Positions 1-5,697 of a stretch of DNA of 5,714 nucleotides are shown piece by piece (within the stretch, counting starts at the first letter, position 1; each line of letters begins with the position of its first letter). The position numbers and the translations under genes were made by a program. This stretch comes from an uncultured Alphaproteobacteria bacterium (lineage in GTDB: Bacteria; Pseudomonadota; Alphaproteobacteria; Puniceispirillales; UBA1172), in NCBI GenBank assembly GCA_913056245.1, contig CAJXME010000090.1, positions 1-5,714 on the forward strand, read 5' to 3'. Under the pieces are notes generated by a model, which was not told where the DNA came from, ran no database searches, and was given only the letters and a program-made list of their open reading frames with translations.

Positions 1-1
1 A

Positions 2-736
2 TTGGCCGCTTTGATCGCGGGCATTCCTTTGCGGTCTGGATATGGGCTGGGCAAACAGCGCTATTTTCTCAATGGCAATCAAGGCTTGCCCAAGGCCTTG
101 AAAGGCGCGCATCCGAGAGTCGCGGTGACGCATTTTTGCGCCGAGAAAGGCATCACGCCAGAAGATGATCATCCGCAGATTAAGGTTGCCGATGAAGAGG
201 TGAGGGCGGCGCGGTCGCTCCTTCCCGATCACCGATCCTCCGATCACCGCCCCCCTGATCATTGCTTCTTGGTCATTTGCGGCGTAGGGGCGGCAGATGT
301 GGAACGGCAATGGAATCCGAAGCGATTTGCAGGGCTGATTGATAGCTTGTCGCAATCTCATCCTGATGTTCGGATTGCCCTTTGCGGGAGTCCTGCGGAA
401 AAACCGATTGGCGAGGCTGTTTTGGCTGCGCTGTCTTCAGACACCACCCCGCCGATGATGGTTTTTGATCAGACGGTGCGTCAGGTGATCGCGTTGCATC
501 GCTGCGCTGATCTTTATATCGGCAATGACACGAGTTTGATCAATATCGCCGCCGCTGTTGGCACGCCCGCAATCCGGATTTTTGCCAGTTCATTGCCGGT
601 GCTGGATTCACCCTTGATCGAAACCTTTTACCCCGATGATCCCGCGCGTATGGATATTGCGGGGAGCATCGATGATATCGACGATCAGGTGGTGGCGGAG
701 CGAGCCCGCGCGAAACTCAACGCGATGAAGGCTTAA
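2..736 (+). CDS. GT9 (heptosyltransferase-like) glycosyltransferase, 5'-truncated
   Basis: C-terminal 244 residues of a glycosyltransferase family 9 protein, the ADP-heptose:LPS heptosyltransferase family, which transfers sugars onto lipopolysaccharide or other surface glycans at the cytoplasmic face of the inner membrane. The frame is open at the window edge, and the first residues (AALIAGIPLRSGYG) match the interior of the family's N-terminal Rossmann domain, so the real start lies upstream. The second domain begins near residue 88 (FLVICGVGAADVERQWNPKRFAGLID), corresponding to the family's 'G(A/S)..K.Wp..rf..L' block. The donor-binding block is GNDTSLINIAAAVGTP at residues 174-189. Most GT9 enzymes have G-P-x-H after the Asp-Thr/Ser; here it is S-L-I-N, so the usual His is absent. 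The linker at residues 75-87 carries a short repeat. Acceptor and sugar cannot be named. GT9 membership is secure; heptose specificity is not. Confidence 0.85.
   Translation: MAALIAGIPLRSGYGLGKQRYFLNGNQGLPKALKGAHPRVAVTHFCAEKGITPEDDHPQIKVADEEVRAARSLLPDHRSSDHRPPDHCFLVICGVGAADVERQWNPKRFAGLIDSLSQSHPDVRIALCGSPAEKPIGEAVLAALSSDTTPPMMVFDQTVRQVIALHRCADLYIGNDTSLINIAAAVGTPAIRIFASSLPVLDSPLIETFYPDDPARMDIAGSIDDIDDQVVAERARAKLNAMKA
226..262 (+). repeat. Degenerate 15-bp tandem repeat inside the GT9 gene
   Basis: CGATCACCG occurs at 226-234 and again at 241-249, and a decayed third copy (TGATCAT) begins at 256, giving a period of 15 bp. It is in frame and encodes PDHRSSDHRPPDH, in the expected linker between the two Rossmann domains. 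The period is a multiple of three, so copy-number change would not break the gene. Confidence 0.7.
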
Positions 737-746
737 CCCGCTCTGT

Positions 747-1379
747 CTATAAATACCGCGCTTTGGATTTCACCACGACGTTGAACGAGATCGATAAGCG
801 TGGGATATCGACCAAATTCGGATGCACAAGGTGATATAAAAACGCTGGCCATAGGAACAATTCCCCAGCCTTTGGCACACGGCGATATTCCGGGTCAAAT
901 TGCCCATCATTGCGGATCGCCGACATATTGACCGCCCCGCGAGGATCGAAAAAACTAATGGCGCCGGGGTTTAGGTCTGACCGAAAGGTTTCGGCATCCT
1001 CTTGATCCGGCACATTGAGGTAATAGGTTCCCGACAACCACGAATGAGGGTGATTATGTAGGTTGTGATAATCGCCGCGGAAATTGACATTCGGCCAGGC
1101 TTGGATGCTGACCTCAGGCATTTCCGCCATGCCGGATTCTTGGGCATATTCCGCGATCGCTTGATGACAGCATTGCAGCAGCCAATTGATCGCGGGATGA
1201 TCGGAATCAAAGAAATTTTGGTTGATATAATTGGTGGTCATCTGATCTTGCTCAGCGTTGCGCTGCATGACCAATGAACTCAAGATGCTATTGGCGGCTT
1301 CATGCCCGGGCAGGGTCACGGCCATAAACAAAGTCGGCCAAAGGCGGGTGAATTTCGTGTTGTTGTTCGGCGTGCTCAT
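747..1379 (-). CDS. Putative 2OG-Fe(II) oxygenase (TIGR02466-like)
   Basis: A 210-residue protein resembling the putative 2-oxoglutarate/Fe(II) oxygenase family (TIGR02466, Pfam 2OG-FeII_Oxy_5), a cupin-fold group of largely unknown substrate. The visible core is WPNVNFRGDYHNLHNHPHSWLSGTYYLNVP (residues 95-124), then a SFFDPRG block (142-148), then GELFLWPAFLYHLVHPN (172-188) and RLSISFNVVVK (194-204). Histidines at 108/110 and 183/186 are candidates for iron binding, and Arg194 for the 2-oxoglutarate carboxylate; these assignments are by analogy. There is no signal peptide, so it is probably cytoplasmic. ATG at 1379 is preceded by a GAG-type weak ribosome site. It lies 84 bp downstream of tupA on the same strand, so read-through from tupA is possible, and it converges closely on the glycosyltransferase gene. 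The substrate cannot be predicted. Confidence 0.72.
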   Translation of the reverse strand: MSTPNNNTKFTRLWPTLFMAVTLPGHEAANSILSSLVMQRNAEQDQMTTNYINQNFFDSDHPAINWLLQCCHQAIAEYAQESGMAEMPEVSIQAWPNVNFRGDYHNLHNHPHSWLSGTYYLNVPDQEDAETFRSDLNPGAISFFDPRGAVNMSAIRNDGQFDPEYRRVPKAGELFLWPAFLYHLVHPNLVDIPRLSISFNVVVKSKARYL

Positions 1380-1463
1380 AACATCTCATTAATATGAGGC
1401 TTTGAACACGCCTGCAACAGTTTCTTGGCTAGATTGGTTTGTTTAGCCTTGGCTTAATTGGCT

Positions 1464-2312
1464 TTATTTGGCGTTGGCGAAAAACAATTGCTGACCATTG
1501 ACGGTGTAACTGTTGATGCTGGCTTGGCCTTTCGCTGAAACAATCCAATCCGCAAAGGCTTGCGCCTTTTCAACATTCACCGATGGGCATTTGTCGGGAT
1601 TGACCACGATCACGCCATATTGATTGAACAAATTGGCATCGCCTTCAAAGACAATCGTATGATTGCCGCGATTCAAAAACGCCAACCAAGTCGAACGGTC
1701 GGAAATCACATAGCCATCAACTTGCACCGATACATTGAGCGTCCCGCCCATGCCTTGGCCGGTTTCAAGATACCATTTTCCTGATCCTTGCTCAGGATCG
1801 ATGGCGGCGGCTTTCCAGAAACGGCGTTCGGCTTTATGGGTGCCGCTATCGTCGCCGCGCGACACGAAGGTCGCTTTTCCATTGGCGATTTTGGATAAGG
1901 CTTCGGTGATATTGCCGCTGCCTTTTACCGCCGCTGGGTCTGATTTGGGGCCAATAATCACAAAATCATTATACATGACGTCATCACGTTTCAGGCCATG
2001 CCCCTCCGCCACGAATTTTTCCTCATCTTTTTTGGAATGCACCAACAACACATCGCCATCGCAATTTTTGGCGTTTTTGATGGCTTGCCCTGTGCCGACC
2101 GCCACCACACGCACTTGATTGCCCGTGTCTTGTTGATAGATCGGCAATAAGTAATCATAAAGGCCAGAGTTTTGGGTCGAAGTGGTGGATTGAATGATAA
2201 TAGGGGCATCATTCGCCATCGCCGGCATTGCCAAAGTGAGCCCAAGCCCTATGGTTAGATTGGCTAAAATCGCGCTGGCAAATCGCTTTGCCCCTTTGTG
2301 TTGAACCCGCAT
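1464..2312 (-). CDS. tupA: Tungstate ABC transporter substrate-binding protein TupA
   Basis: A 282-residue periplasmic binding protein of the TupA type, which captures tungstate and delivers it to the TupB permease and TupC ATPase. An N-terminal signal peptide is clear: a basic start (residues 1-10), a hydrophobic stretch (about 13-29) and a probable cut after AMPAMA at residue 33. The mature protein opens with IIIQSTTSTQNSGLYDYLLP, whose TTST (43-46) is the signature oxyanion-binding segment. Further family blocks are VGTGQAIKNA (72-81), DVLLVHSKKDE (87-97), MYNDFVIIGP (113-122), SRGDDSGTH (151-159) and GQGMGGTLN (185-193). Mature cysteines at 84 and 242 could form a disulfide. AAGGA about 10 bases upstream supports the ATG at 2312. 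It is transcribed divergently from a ModE-type regulator. No tupB or tupC follows. TupA versus a molybdate-preferring relative rests on the TTST and SRGDDSGTH pattern. Confidence 0.9.
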   Translation of the reverse strand: MRVQHKGAKRFASAILANLTIGLGLTLAMPAMANDAPIIIQSTTSTQNSGLYDYLLPIYQQDTGNQVRVVAVGTGQAIKNAKNCDGDVLLVHSKKDEEKFVAEGHGLKRDDVMYNDFVIIGPKSDPAAVKGSGNITEALSKIANGKATFVSRGDDSGTHKAERRFWKAAAIDPEQGSGKWYLETGQGMGGTLNVSVQVDGYVISDRSTWLAFLNRGNHTIVFEGDANLFNQYGVIVVNPDKCPSVNVEKAQAFADWIVSAKGQASINSYTVNGQQLFFANAK

Positions 2313-2444
2313 GCTGTGTCATCCTTAAATGAATAAATTAAATCGACAAAGGGAATGTTGATTTCCGTTATGACAAAATGATCATATTTCTTTTTATTGG
2401 GTTTTCAAGTCATAATTTACAGAAATAAATCAAGGTAAGTTTTC
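2313..2444. promoter_or_regulatory. Divergent tupA / ModE-type regulator control region
   Basis: This AT-rich 132-bp spacer separates two divergent start codons, so it must hold the tupA promoter and probably that of the regulator. AAGG at 2432-2435 is the likely ribosome site for the GTG start at 2445. No strong sigma-70 promoter pair could be assigned with confidence on either strand. Dyad elements inside it are listed separately. Confidence 0.6.
2369..2386. promoter_or_regulatory. Candidate operator dyad for the ModE-type regulator
   Basis: TATGACAAAATGATCATA has inverted arms TATGA (2369-2373) and TCATA (2382-2386) eight bases apart, and it contains the perfect palindrome ATGATCAT (2378-2385). 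The size and AT-rich half-sites resemble the general layout of ModE-family operators (TAT-containing arms with a short spacer), but it does not match the E. coli consensus closely. A second partner, GTCATAA at 2409-2415, is the exact inverse of TTATGAC at 2368-2374, so two sites or looping are possible. Regulator binding here is an inference from position. Confidence 0.35.
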
Positions 2445-2828
2445 GTGGGCAATATCAGAAAATTCGACACCCCTGGCATTCGGACAAAATTGTTTATTGG
2501 CCGGGAAACCGTTGGCATTGGCAAAATCGAATTGCTGGAAGCCATCGCTGAAACAGGGTCGATCAGCGCGGCGGCGGCATCCATGGGCATGGATTATCGG
2601 CGCGCTTGGCTGTTGCTGAAATCAACGCAAGATGCGTTTTCAGTGCCGCTTTTCGTCACCCAGCGTGGCGGCTCCGGTCGAGGTGGGGCATCGCTGACGC
2701 CAGAAGGCGAAGAATTGATCCGTTCGTATCGCGACACCATGCTTCGGGTTGAGCGGGAATTTGCCCCTATGCTAGATTGGGTTGAACGGCATCAGCAGCC
2801 TGTTGCCGATGAGGATGATAACAATTGA
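2445..2828 (+). CDS. Single-domain ModE-type winged-helix regulator
   Basis: A 127-residue DNA-binding protein matching the N-terminal LysR-like winged-helix domain of ModE, the molybdate/tungstate-responsive regulator. The helix-turn-helix spans about residues 25-62 (IGKIELLEAIAETGSISAAA, then MGMDYRRAWLLLKS). The wing and following helix are VTQRGGSGRGGASLTPEGEELI (71-92), a very typical ModE segment, and a helix at about 93-115 probably serves dimerisation. The protein ends in an acidic tail, and the two C-terminal MOP/TOBE oxyanion-binding domains of E. coli ModE are missing. The start is GTG at 2445 with AAGG nine bases upstream. Divergent placement next to tupA suggests it controls tungstate uptake. 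How it would sense the ligand without MOP domains is unclear. The gene symbol is left blank because single-domain homologues are not formally ModE. Confidence 0.85.
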   Translation: MGNIRKFDTPGIRTKLFIGRETVGIGKIELLEAIAETGSISAAAASMGMDYRRAWLLLKSTQDAFSVPLFVTQRGGSGRGGASLTPEGEELIRSYRDTMLRVEREFAPMLDWVERHQQPVADEDDNN

Positions 2829-2837
2829 TCAAGAGGA

Positions 2838-2865
2838 TTTGCCCTTTACCCCGTGGCCATATAAC
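2838..2865 (+). promoter_or_regulatory. Possible promoter for the small-protein/cytochrome/mrp run
   Basis: In the 91-bp gap after the regulator, TTTGCC (2838-2843) lies 16 bases before TATAAC (2860-2865), a plausible but weak sigma-70 type pair placed about 55 bp before the next start codon. The downstream genes may equally be co-transcribed with the regulator. Confidence 0.25.
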
Positions 2866-2919
2866 ACAAATCAAATAGACAGAACCGATAATCAAAACTT
2901 CTTCGTGGAAAGCAGACCG

Positions 2920-3228
2920 ATGACGGAAAAAGACACAGCCCCTTCATTCCCGCAATGGCATCACCGGGTGCCTGTTAATAAAGATGGCCGCATCGATGAA
3001 GCGACTTTTGTCAAACTCGCGGATCAATTCATCTCTCTTGCTAATAGCCGCAATAAAAAGGTGCTGGCCACGGAATTGCAATTTGTGATGCTGTTTGCGG
3101 CGGCGCGTTATACCGCTCATGTGGCTAAAAATGTGTTGGACATCGACGATCAAGAGGTGTTCGCGGCGCATATGACGGCTCAATTCAAAGATATGTTGCG
3201 CGAACATTTGGCGGACCCAACCGTCTGA
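2920..3228 (+). CDS. DUF3144-like small protein
   Basis: A 102-residue soluble protein starting MTEKDTAPSFPQW. The ATG at 2920 was chosen because GGAAAG (2907-2912) lies seven bases upstream. The same frame stays open back to an ATG at 2782, but that start would overlap the regulator gene and add 46 residues of low-quality, non-conserved sequence. The central and C-terminal part (FVKLADQFISLANSRNKKVL, then FVMLFAAARYTAHVAKN, then FAAHMTAQFKDMLREHLADP) has the look of DUF3144: a helical protein with an 'FI.LAN' opening, an 'AAARF.A' middle and a 'F...Y..ML...L' end. No signal peptide, membrane segment or cysteine is visible. Its stop overlaps the next start by one base (TGATG), implying translational coupling with the cytochrome. 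Family membership is from memory of the pattern, and the function is unknown. Confidence 0.7.
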   Translation: MTEKDTAPSFPQWHHRVPVNKDGRIDEATFVKLADQFISLANSRNKKVLATELQFVMLFAAARYTAHVAKNVLDIDDQEVFAAHMTAQFKDMLREHLADPTV

Positions 3229-3659
3229 TGAAGCCGATGATGACGATTATGACAGTATTGATGCGAGGCTTTTGGCTGGCGGCAATCGCCATGGGATTAA
3301 TCGCGCTTTCACCGCATCAAGGGATGATCGCTTCTGCGGTCGCGGCTGATTTGGATCAAGGCCAAGCCTTGGCGCGGATGCATTGCACGCGCTGTCATGT
3401 GGTGGGCGATATGAACAAATATGGCGGCATTGGCTCGACCCCTTCTTTTGGTGCGATTAAAACGATGCCCGATTGGCAAGAACGTTTTGATATCTTTTAT
3501 ATCTTGCCGCCGCATCCCGCGGTGGTGCGCGTTGAAGGCATTTCGGAAAAACGCCCAGAACATCTTCCCGCTTTCACAAAACAGATTACCTTAACCATTG
3601 AAGAATTGGAAAACCTGCTTGGCTTTATCAACACCTTACCGAAAGCCAATTTTAATTAG
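3228..3659 (+). CDS. Secreted mono-haem cytochrome c
   Basis: A 143-residue c-type cytochrome. Residues 1-40 are a signal peptide with a hydrophobic core (about 14-28) and a probable cut after ASAVAA, so the mature protein of about 103 residues would be periplasmic. There is one haem-binding motif, CTRCH, at residues 53-57, followed by VVGDMNKYGGIGSTPSFGAI. The C-terminal segment HLPAFTKQITLTIEELENLLGFINTL (112-137) is the usual closing helix of class I cytochromes c. The normal 'MPAF' methionine, the sixth haem ligand, is replaced by Leu113 (HLPAF). His112, Met80 or an open site may serve instead. It begins within the stop of the preceding gene (TGATG) and lacks a strong ribosome site, consistent with coupling; Met4 and Met5 are alternative starts. 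It is probably an electron carrier, but its partner is unknown. Confidence 0.85.
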   Translation: MKPMMTIMTVLMRGFWLAAIAMGLIALSPHQGMIASAVAADLDQGQALARMHCTRCHVVGDMNKYGGIGSTPSFGAIKTMPDWQERFDIFYILPPHPAVVRVEGISEKRPEHLPAFTKQITLTIEELENLLGFINTLPKANFN

Positions 3660-3676
3660 CATAAAAGGATCGGATC

Positions 3677-3928
3677 ATGAGTGATCAACAGAATAAACCC
3701 AAAACCCCCATGGCGGATATGAGCGAGTCTGAAATCGCAATGCGGAAATTTCTGAAAGCCTTGGGCGTCACCACCCATCAGAAATTGGAAGCGGCTTTGG
3801 CGGAAGCGGTGGTGTCAGGCGACATGAAATCGGGCGACGCTCTTGAGATCAACGCGACGATCAACATTCCCGCGCTTGATTTCAGCCATGATGTTTCCGC
3901 CACGCTCATCGCCCCAGATCAGGAATAA
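3677..3928 (+). CDS. DUF6494-like small protein
   Basis: An 83-residue soluble protein with a strong ribosome site (AAGGA, 3665-3669, seven bases before ATG). After a polar N-terminal stretch of about 17 residues comes SEIAMRKFLKALGVTTHQKLEAALAEAVVSGDMKSGDALEINATINIPALDFSHDVSATL. That is a helical 'RKFLK..GVT' block, a second helix, then two predicted beta strands. This arrangement resembles the DUF6494 family of proteobacterial proteins, which is typically a little shorter, so the N-terminal polar stretch may be an extension. There are no cysteines or catalytic signatures. It lies 17 bp after the cytochrome gene and 10 bp before mrp, so it is almost certainly co-transcribed with them. The function is unknown and the family name is a moderately confident recollection. 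Confidence 0.75.
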   Translation: MSDQQNKPKTPMADMSESEIAMRKFLKALGVTTHQKLEAALAEAVVSGDMKSGDALEINATINIPALDFSHDVSATLIAPDQE

Positions 3929-3938
3929 TCGGCAGAAC

Positions 3939-5066
3939 ATGACCGCATCATTAACGAAGGATCAGATCAAAGAGGTGCTGAAGACCATCATCGATCCGAG
4001 CCAACAAAAAGACCTTGTTGCCCTTGGCTTTGTTTCGGCAATCCATATCAAAGACAGCAATGTCAGCATCATCCTAGAAGTGCCGGCGCATAAAGGGCCC
4101 GCGCTTGAGCCTCTGCGCAAGAAGGCTGAATCTTCGGTCTTGGCGATGGATGGGGTGACCAGCGCGACGGTTATTATGACCGCGCATGAATCTCAAGGCC
4201 GTCAAGAACCCGAAAATGGCGCAACTCGTCGTGATGCTGGCTCTTCCAATCCGCCCCGCGAAAAGGTGTTGGAAAGCAAGGTCAAGCGCTTCGTGGCGGT
4301 GGCGTCAGGCAAGGGCGGTGTGGGGAAATCCACAACGGCTGTAAATCTGGCGGTGGCGATGAAATTAGAAGGCTTGCGGGTCGGCCTGCTCGATGCCGAT
4401 GTCTATGGCCCGTCGCAACCACGAATGCTTGGCGTCAGCGGCAAGCCGCCTGCGGTTGGCGGCGAAATGGTCGCGCCGCTTGAAAATTACGGCATCAAAT
4501 TGATGTCCATGGGCTTGCTCGTGCCCGATGACACGGCGATGATTTGGCGGGGGCCGATGGTGCAATCCGCGCTGACGCAAATGCTCAACGCCGTGGCTTG
4601 GGGGGAATTGGATGTGATTGTCATTGATCTGCCGCCCGGCACCGGGGATATCCAGATCTCGCTTGCCCAGCAGGTTAATCTCGCCGGGGCGGTGATCGTG
4701 TCAACGCCGCAGGACCTCGCCCTAATTGATGCCCGCAAAGGGCTAAATATGTTCCGCAAGGTGAATGTGCCATTGCTCGGCATCATTGAAAATATGAGCC
4801 ATTTTTTATGCACCGATTGTGGGGCCCGGCATGATATTTTTGGCCATGGCGGTGCCGCCGCCGAAGCTGAAAAACTAGGCGTGCCATTTTTGGGCGAAGT
4901 CCCGCTAGAAATGGCCATTCGGACAACATCTGATGATGGCACCCCGATTGTGGCCAGCCAACCAGACAGCCAGCATGCGGCGCATTACCAACAGATTGCG
5001 TCTGCTTTGTTGGACCATCTTGACACTGCCCAGCCAAAAGCCGCCCCGAAAATTGTGACGGAATGA
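3939..5066 (+). CDS. mrp: Mrp/ApbC iron-sulfur cluster carrier ATPase
   Basis: A 375-residue cytoplasmic P-loop ATPase of the Mrp/NBP35/ApbC family, which binds and hands on Fe-S clusters to apo-proteins. Residues 1-80 form a MIP18/DUF59-type domain (LTKDQIKEVLKTIIDPSQQK, then VPAHKGPALEPLRKKAE). A polar, low-conservation linker (about 84-110) leads into the ATPase domain. This has the deviant Walker A GKGGVGKST (124-132), the DADVYGPSQPRMLG switch (152-165), IDLPPGTGD (229-237) and STPQDLALIDA (255-265). CTDC at 291-294 is the conserved CxxC that bridges an Fe-S cluster across the dimer. The ATG at 3939 was chosen because the family begins here; the frame continues 32 codons further upstream but that part overlaps the preceding gene out of frame. 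The ribosome site is weak, suggesting coupling to the gene before it. Confidence 0.95.
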   Translation: MTASLTKDQIKEVLKTIIDPSQQKDLVALGFVSAIHIKDSNVSIILEVPAHKGPALEPLRKKAESSVLAMDGVTSATVIMTAHESQGRQEPENGATRRDAGSSNPPREKVLESKVKRFVAVASGKGGVGKSTTAVNLAVAMKLEGLRVGLLDADVYGPSQPRMLGVSGKPPAVGGEMVAPLENYGIKLMSMGLLVPDDTAMIWRGPMVQSALTQMLNAVAWGELDVIVIDLPPGTGDIQISLAQQVNLAGAVIVSTPQDLALIDARKGLNMFRKVNVPLLGIIENMSHFLCTDCGARHDIFGHGGAAAEAEKLGVPFLGEVPLEMAIRTTSDDGTPIVASQPDSQHAAHYQQIASALLDHLDTAQPKAAPKIVTE

Positions 5067-5073
5067 GCGCAGA

Positions 5074-5127
5074 CCCGCCCGGTTAAACCCGCCCGGTTAA
5101 ACCCACCCGGTTAAACCCACCGGTAAC
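5074..5127. repeat. 14-bp tandem repeat between mrp and folA
   Basis: Three near-perfect copies of CCCGCCCGGTTAAA occur at 5074-5087, 5088-5101 and 5102-5115 (the third has one G-to-A change), followed by a decayed fourth (CCCACCGGTAAC, 5116-5127). The array starts seven bases after the mrp stop and nearly fills the 64-bp convergent spacer. It has no intervening unique spacers. Confidence 0.9.
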
Positions 5128-5150
5128 TGGCTACAAGGCGCGCGGTGGGT
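5115..5150. terminator. Possible hairpin at the mrp/folA convergence
   Basis: ACCCACCG (5115-5122) is the exact inverse of CGGTGGGT (5143-5150), an 8-bp GC-rich stem with a 20-base loop that includes the folA stop codon. No T-run follows on either strand, so an intrinsic terminator is not established. A competing smaller stem pairs CCGGT (5107-5111) with ACCGG (5119-5123). Confidence 0.3.
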
Positions 5151-5697
5151 GTGCACGATACCAGCGTTCATAGCGATACCCCGGCACATCGCCGACTGGG
5201 TCAATTTCAGCTTCTATTTGCTGAGTCCAGTCATCTGTGTTCAGCTCCGGAAATAATGCCGCATCCAGCCCCCCATCGGGGCTGATGTCAATCACCGTCA
5301 ACTCTATTTCATGGCAATAATCCAGCCCCATCCGGTAAATTTCACCACCGCCAAACAGGATGATTTTTTCGCACCCCGCGTTATGCGCCGCGATCCATGC
5401 TTTGGCCGCCGTCAATGCCGCATCAAAATCATGCACAATAATGGCGCCTTCGGCCTGCCAATTTTGATCACGCGTTAACACAATACTGCCGCGGCCCGGC
5501 AATGGCCGGCCAATCGACTGCCATGTTTTGCGGCCCATAATAAGCGGGCATCCCATGGTCAATGACTTGACCCGTTTCAAATCATCCGGCAGGTGCCAAA
5601 TCAACCCGGTGCCATCACCGATGACCCGGTTGGTTGCCATCGCCACAACCGCGCTCATCATCAAAGCGGGGCTTTGGTCGGCATTTAATGCTGTCAT
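5131..5697 (-). CDS. folA: Dihydrofolate reductase FolA
   Basis: A 188-residue dihydrofolate reductase, which uses NADPH to reduce dihydrofolate to tetrahydrofolate in the cytoplasm for thymidylate and purine synthesis; it is the target of trimethoprim. Family blocks are in order: SAVVAMATNRVIGDG (15-29), IWHLPDDL (33-40) with Asp39 as the catalytic acid (E. coli Asp27), MGRKTWQSIGRPLPGRGSIVLTR (54-76) for NADPH binding, FGGGEIY (115-121), and ELTVID with the closing FPEL strand (132-152). AGGAG at 5704-5708, six bases upstream, supports the ATG at 5697. This leaves an N-terminal extension of about 12 residues compared with E. coli FolA; Met13 or Met14 would be an alternative start, but no equally good ribosome site was noted there. 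The upstream gene (often thyA) is outside the window. Confidence 0.97.
   Translation of the reverse strand: MTALNADQSPALMMSAVVAMATNRVIGDGTGLIWHLPDDLKRVKSLTMGCPLIMGRKTWQSIGRPLPGRGSIVLTRDQNWQAEGAIIVHDFDAALTAAKAWIAAHNAGCEKIILFGGGEIYRMGLDYCHEIELTVIDISPDGGLDAALFPELNTDDWTQQIEAEIDPVGDVPGYRYERWYRAHPPRAL

Noticed and set aside
1385..1398. Small inverted repeat CTCAT-TAAT-ATGAG upstream of the oxygenase gene
   Set aside because: Five-base arms in AT-rich DNA are expected by chance, and it overlaps the ribosome-site region; nothing ties it to a regulator.
1425..1466. Possible terminator after tupA (GGCTA/TAGCC and repeated TTGGCT words)
   Set aside because: The stem is only 5 bp with a 12-base loop and there is no T-run on the minus strand; the repeated words look like low-complexity sequence.
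1735..2118. 127-residue plus-strand open frame within tupA
   Set aside because: It is antisense to conserved TupA blocks and has a Pro/Ser-rich, featureless composition typical of a shadow frame.
2782..2919. Upstream extension of the DUF3144-like gene to an earlier ATG
   Set aside because: The added 46 residues overlap the regulator gene, look non-conserved, and a better ribosome site sits just before ATG 2920.
3843..3938. Upstream extension of mrp by 32 codons
   Set aside because: It lies wholly within or just after the DUF6494-like gene in another frame and reads as Arg/Ser/Pro-rich shadow sequence; the family's N-terminal helix begins at ATG 3939.
4487..4942. 151-residue open frame on the minus strand within mrp
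   Set aside because: It is antisense to highly conserved Mrp motifs, has no recognisable domain and is best explained as a coding shadow.
5074..5127. CRISPR array
   Set aside because: The units are 14 bp, directly adjacent and without unique spacers, so this is a simple tandem repeat.
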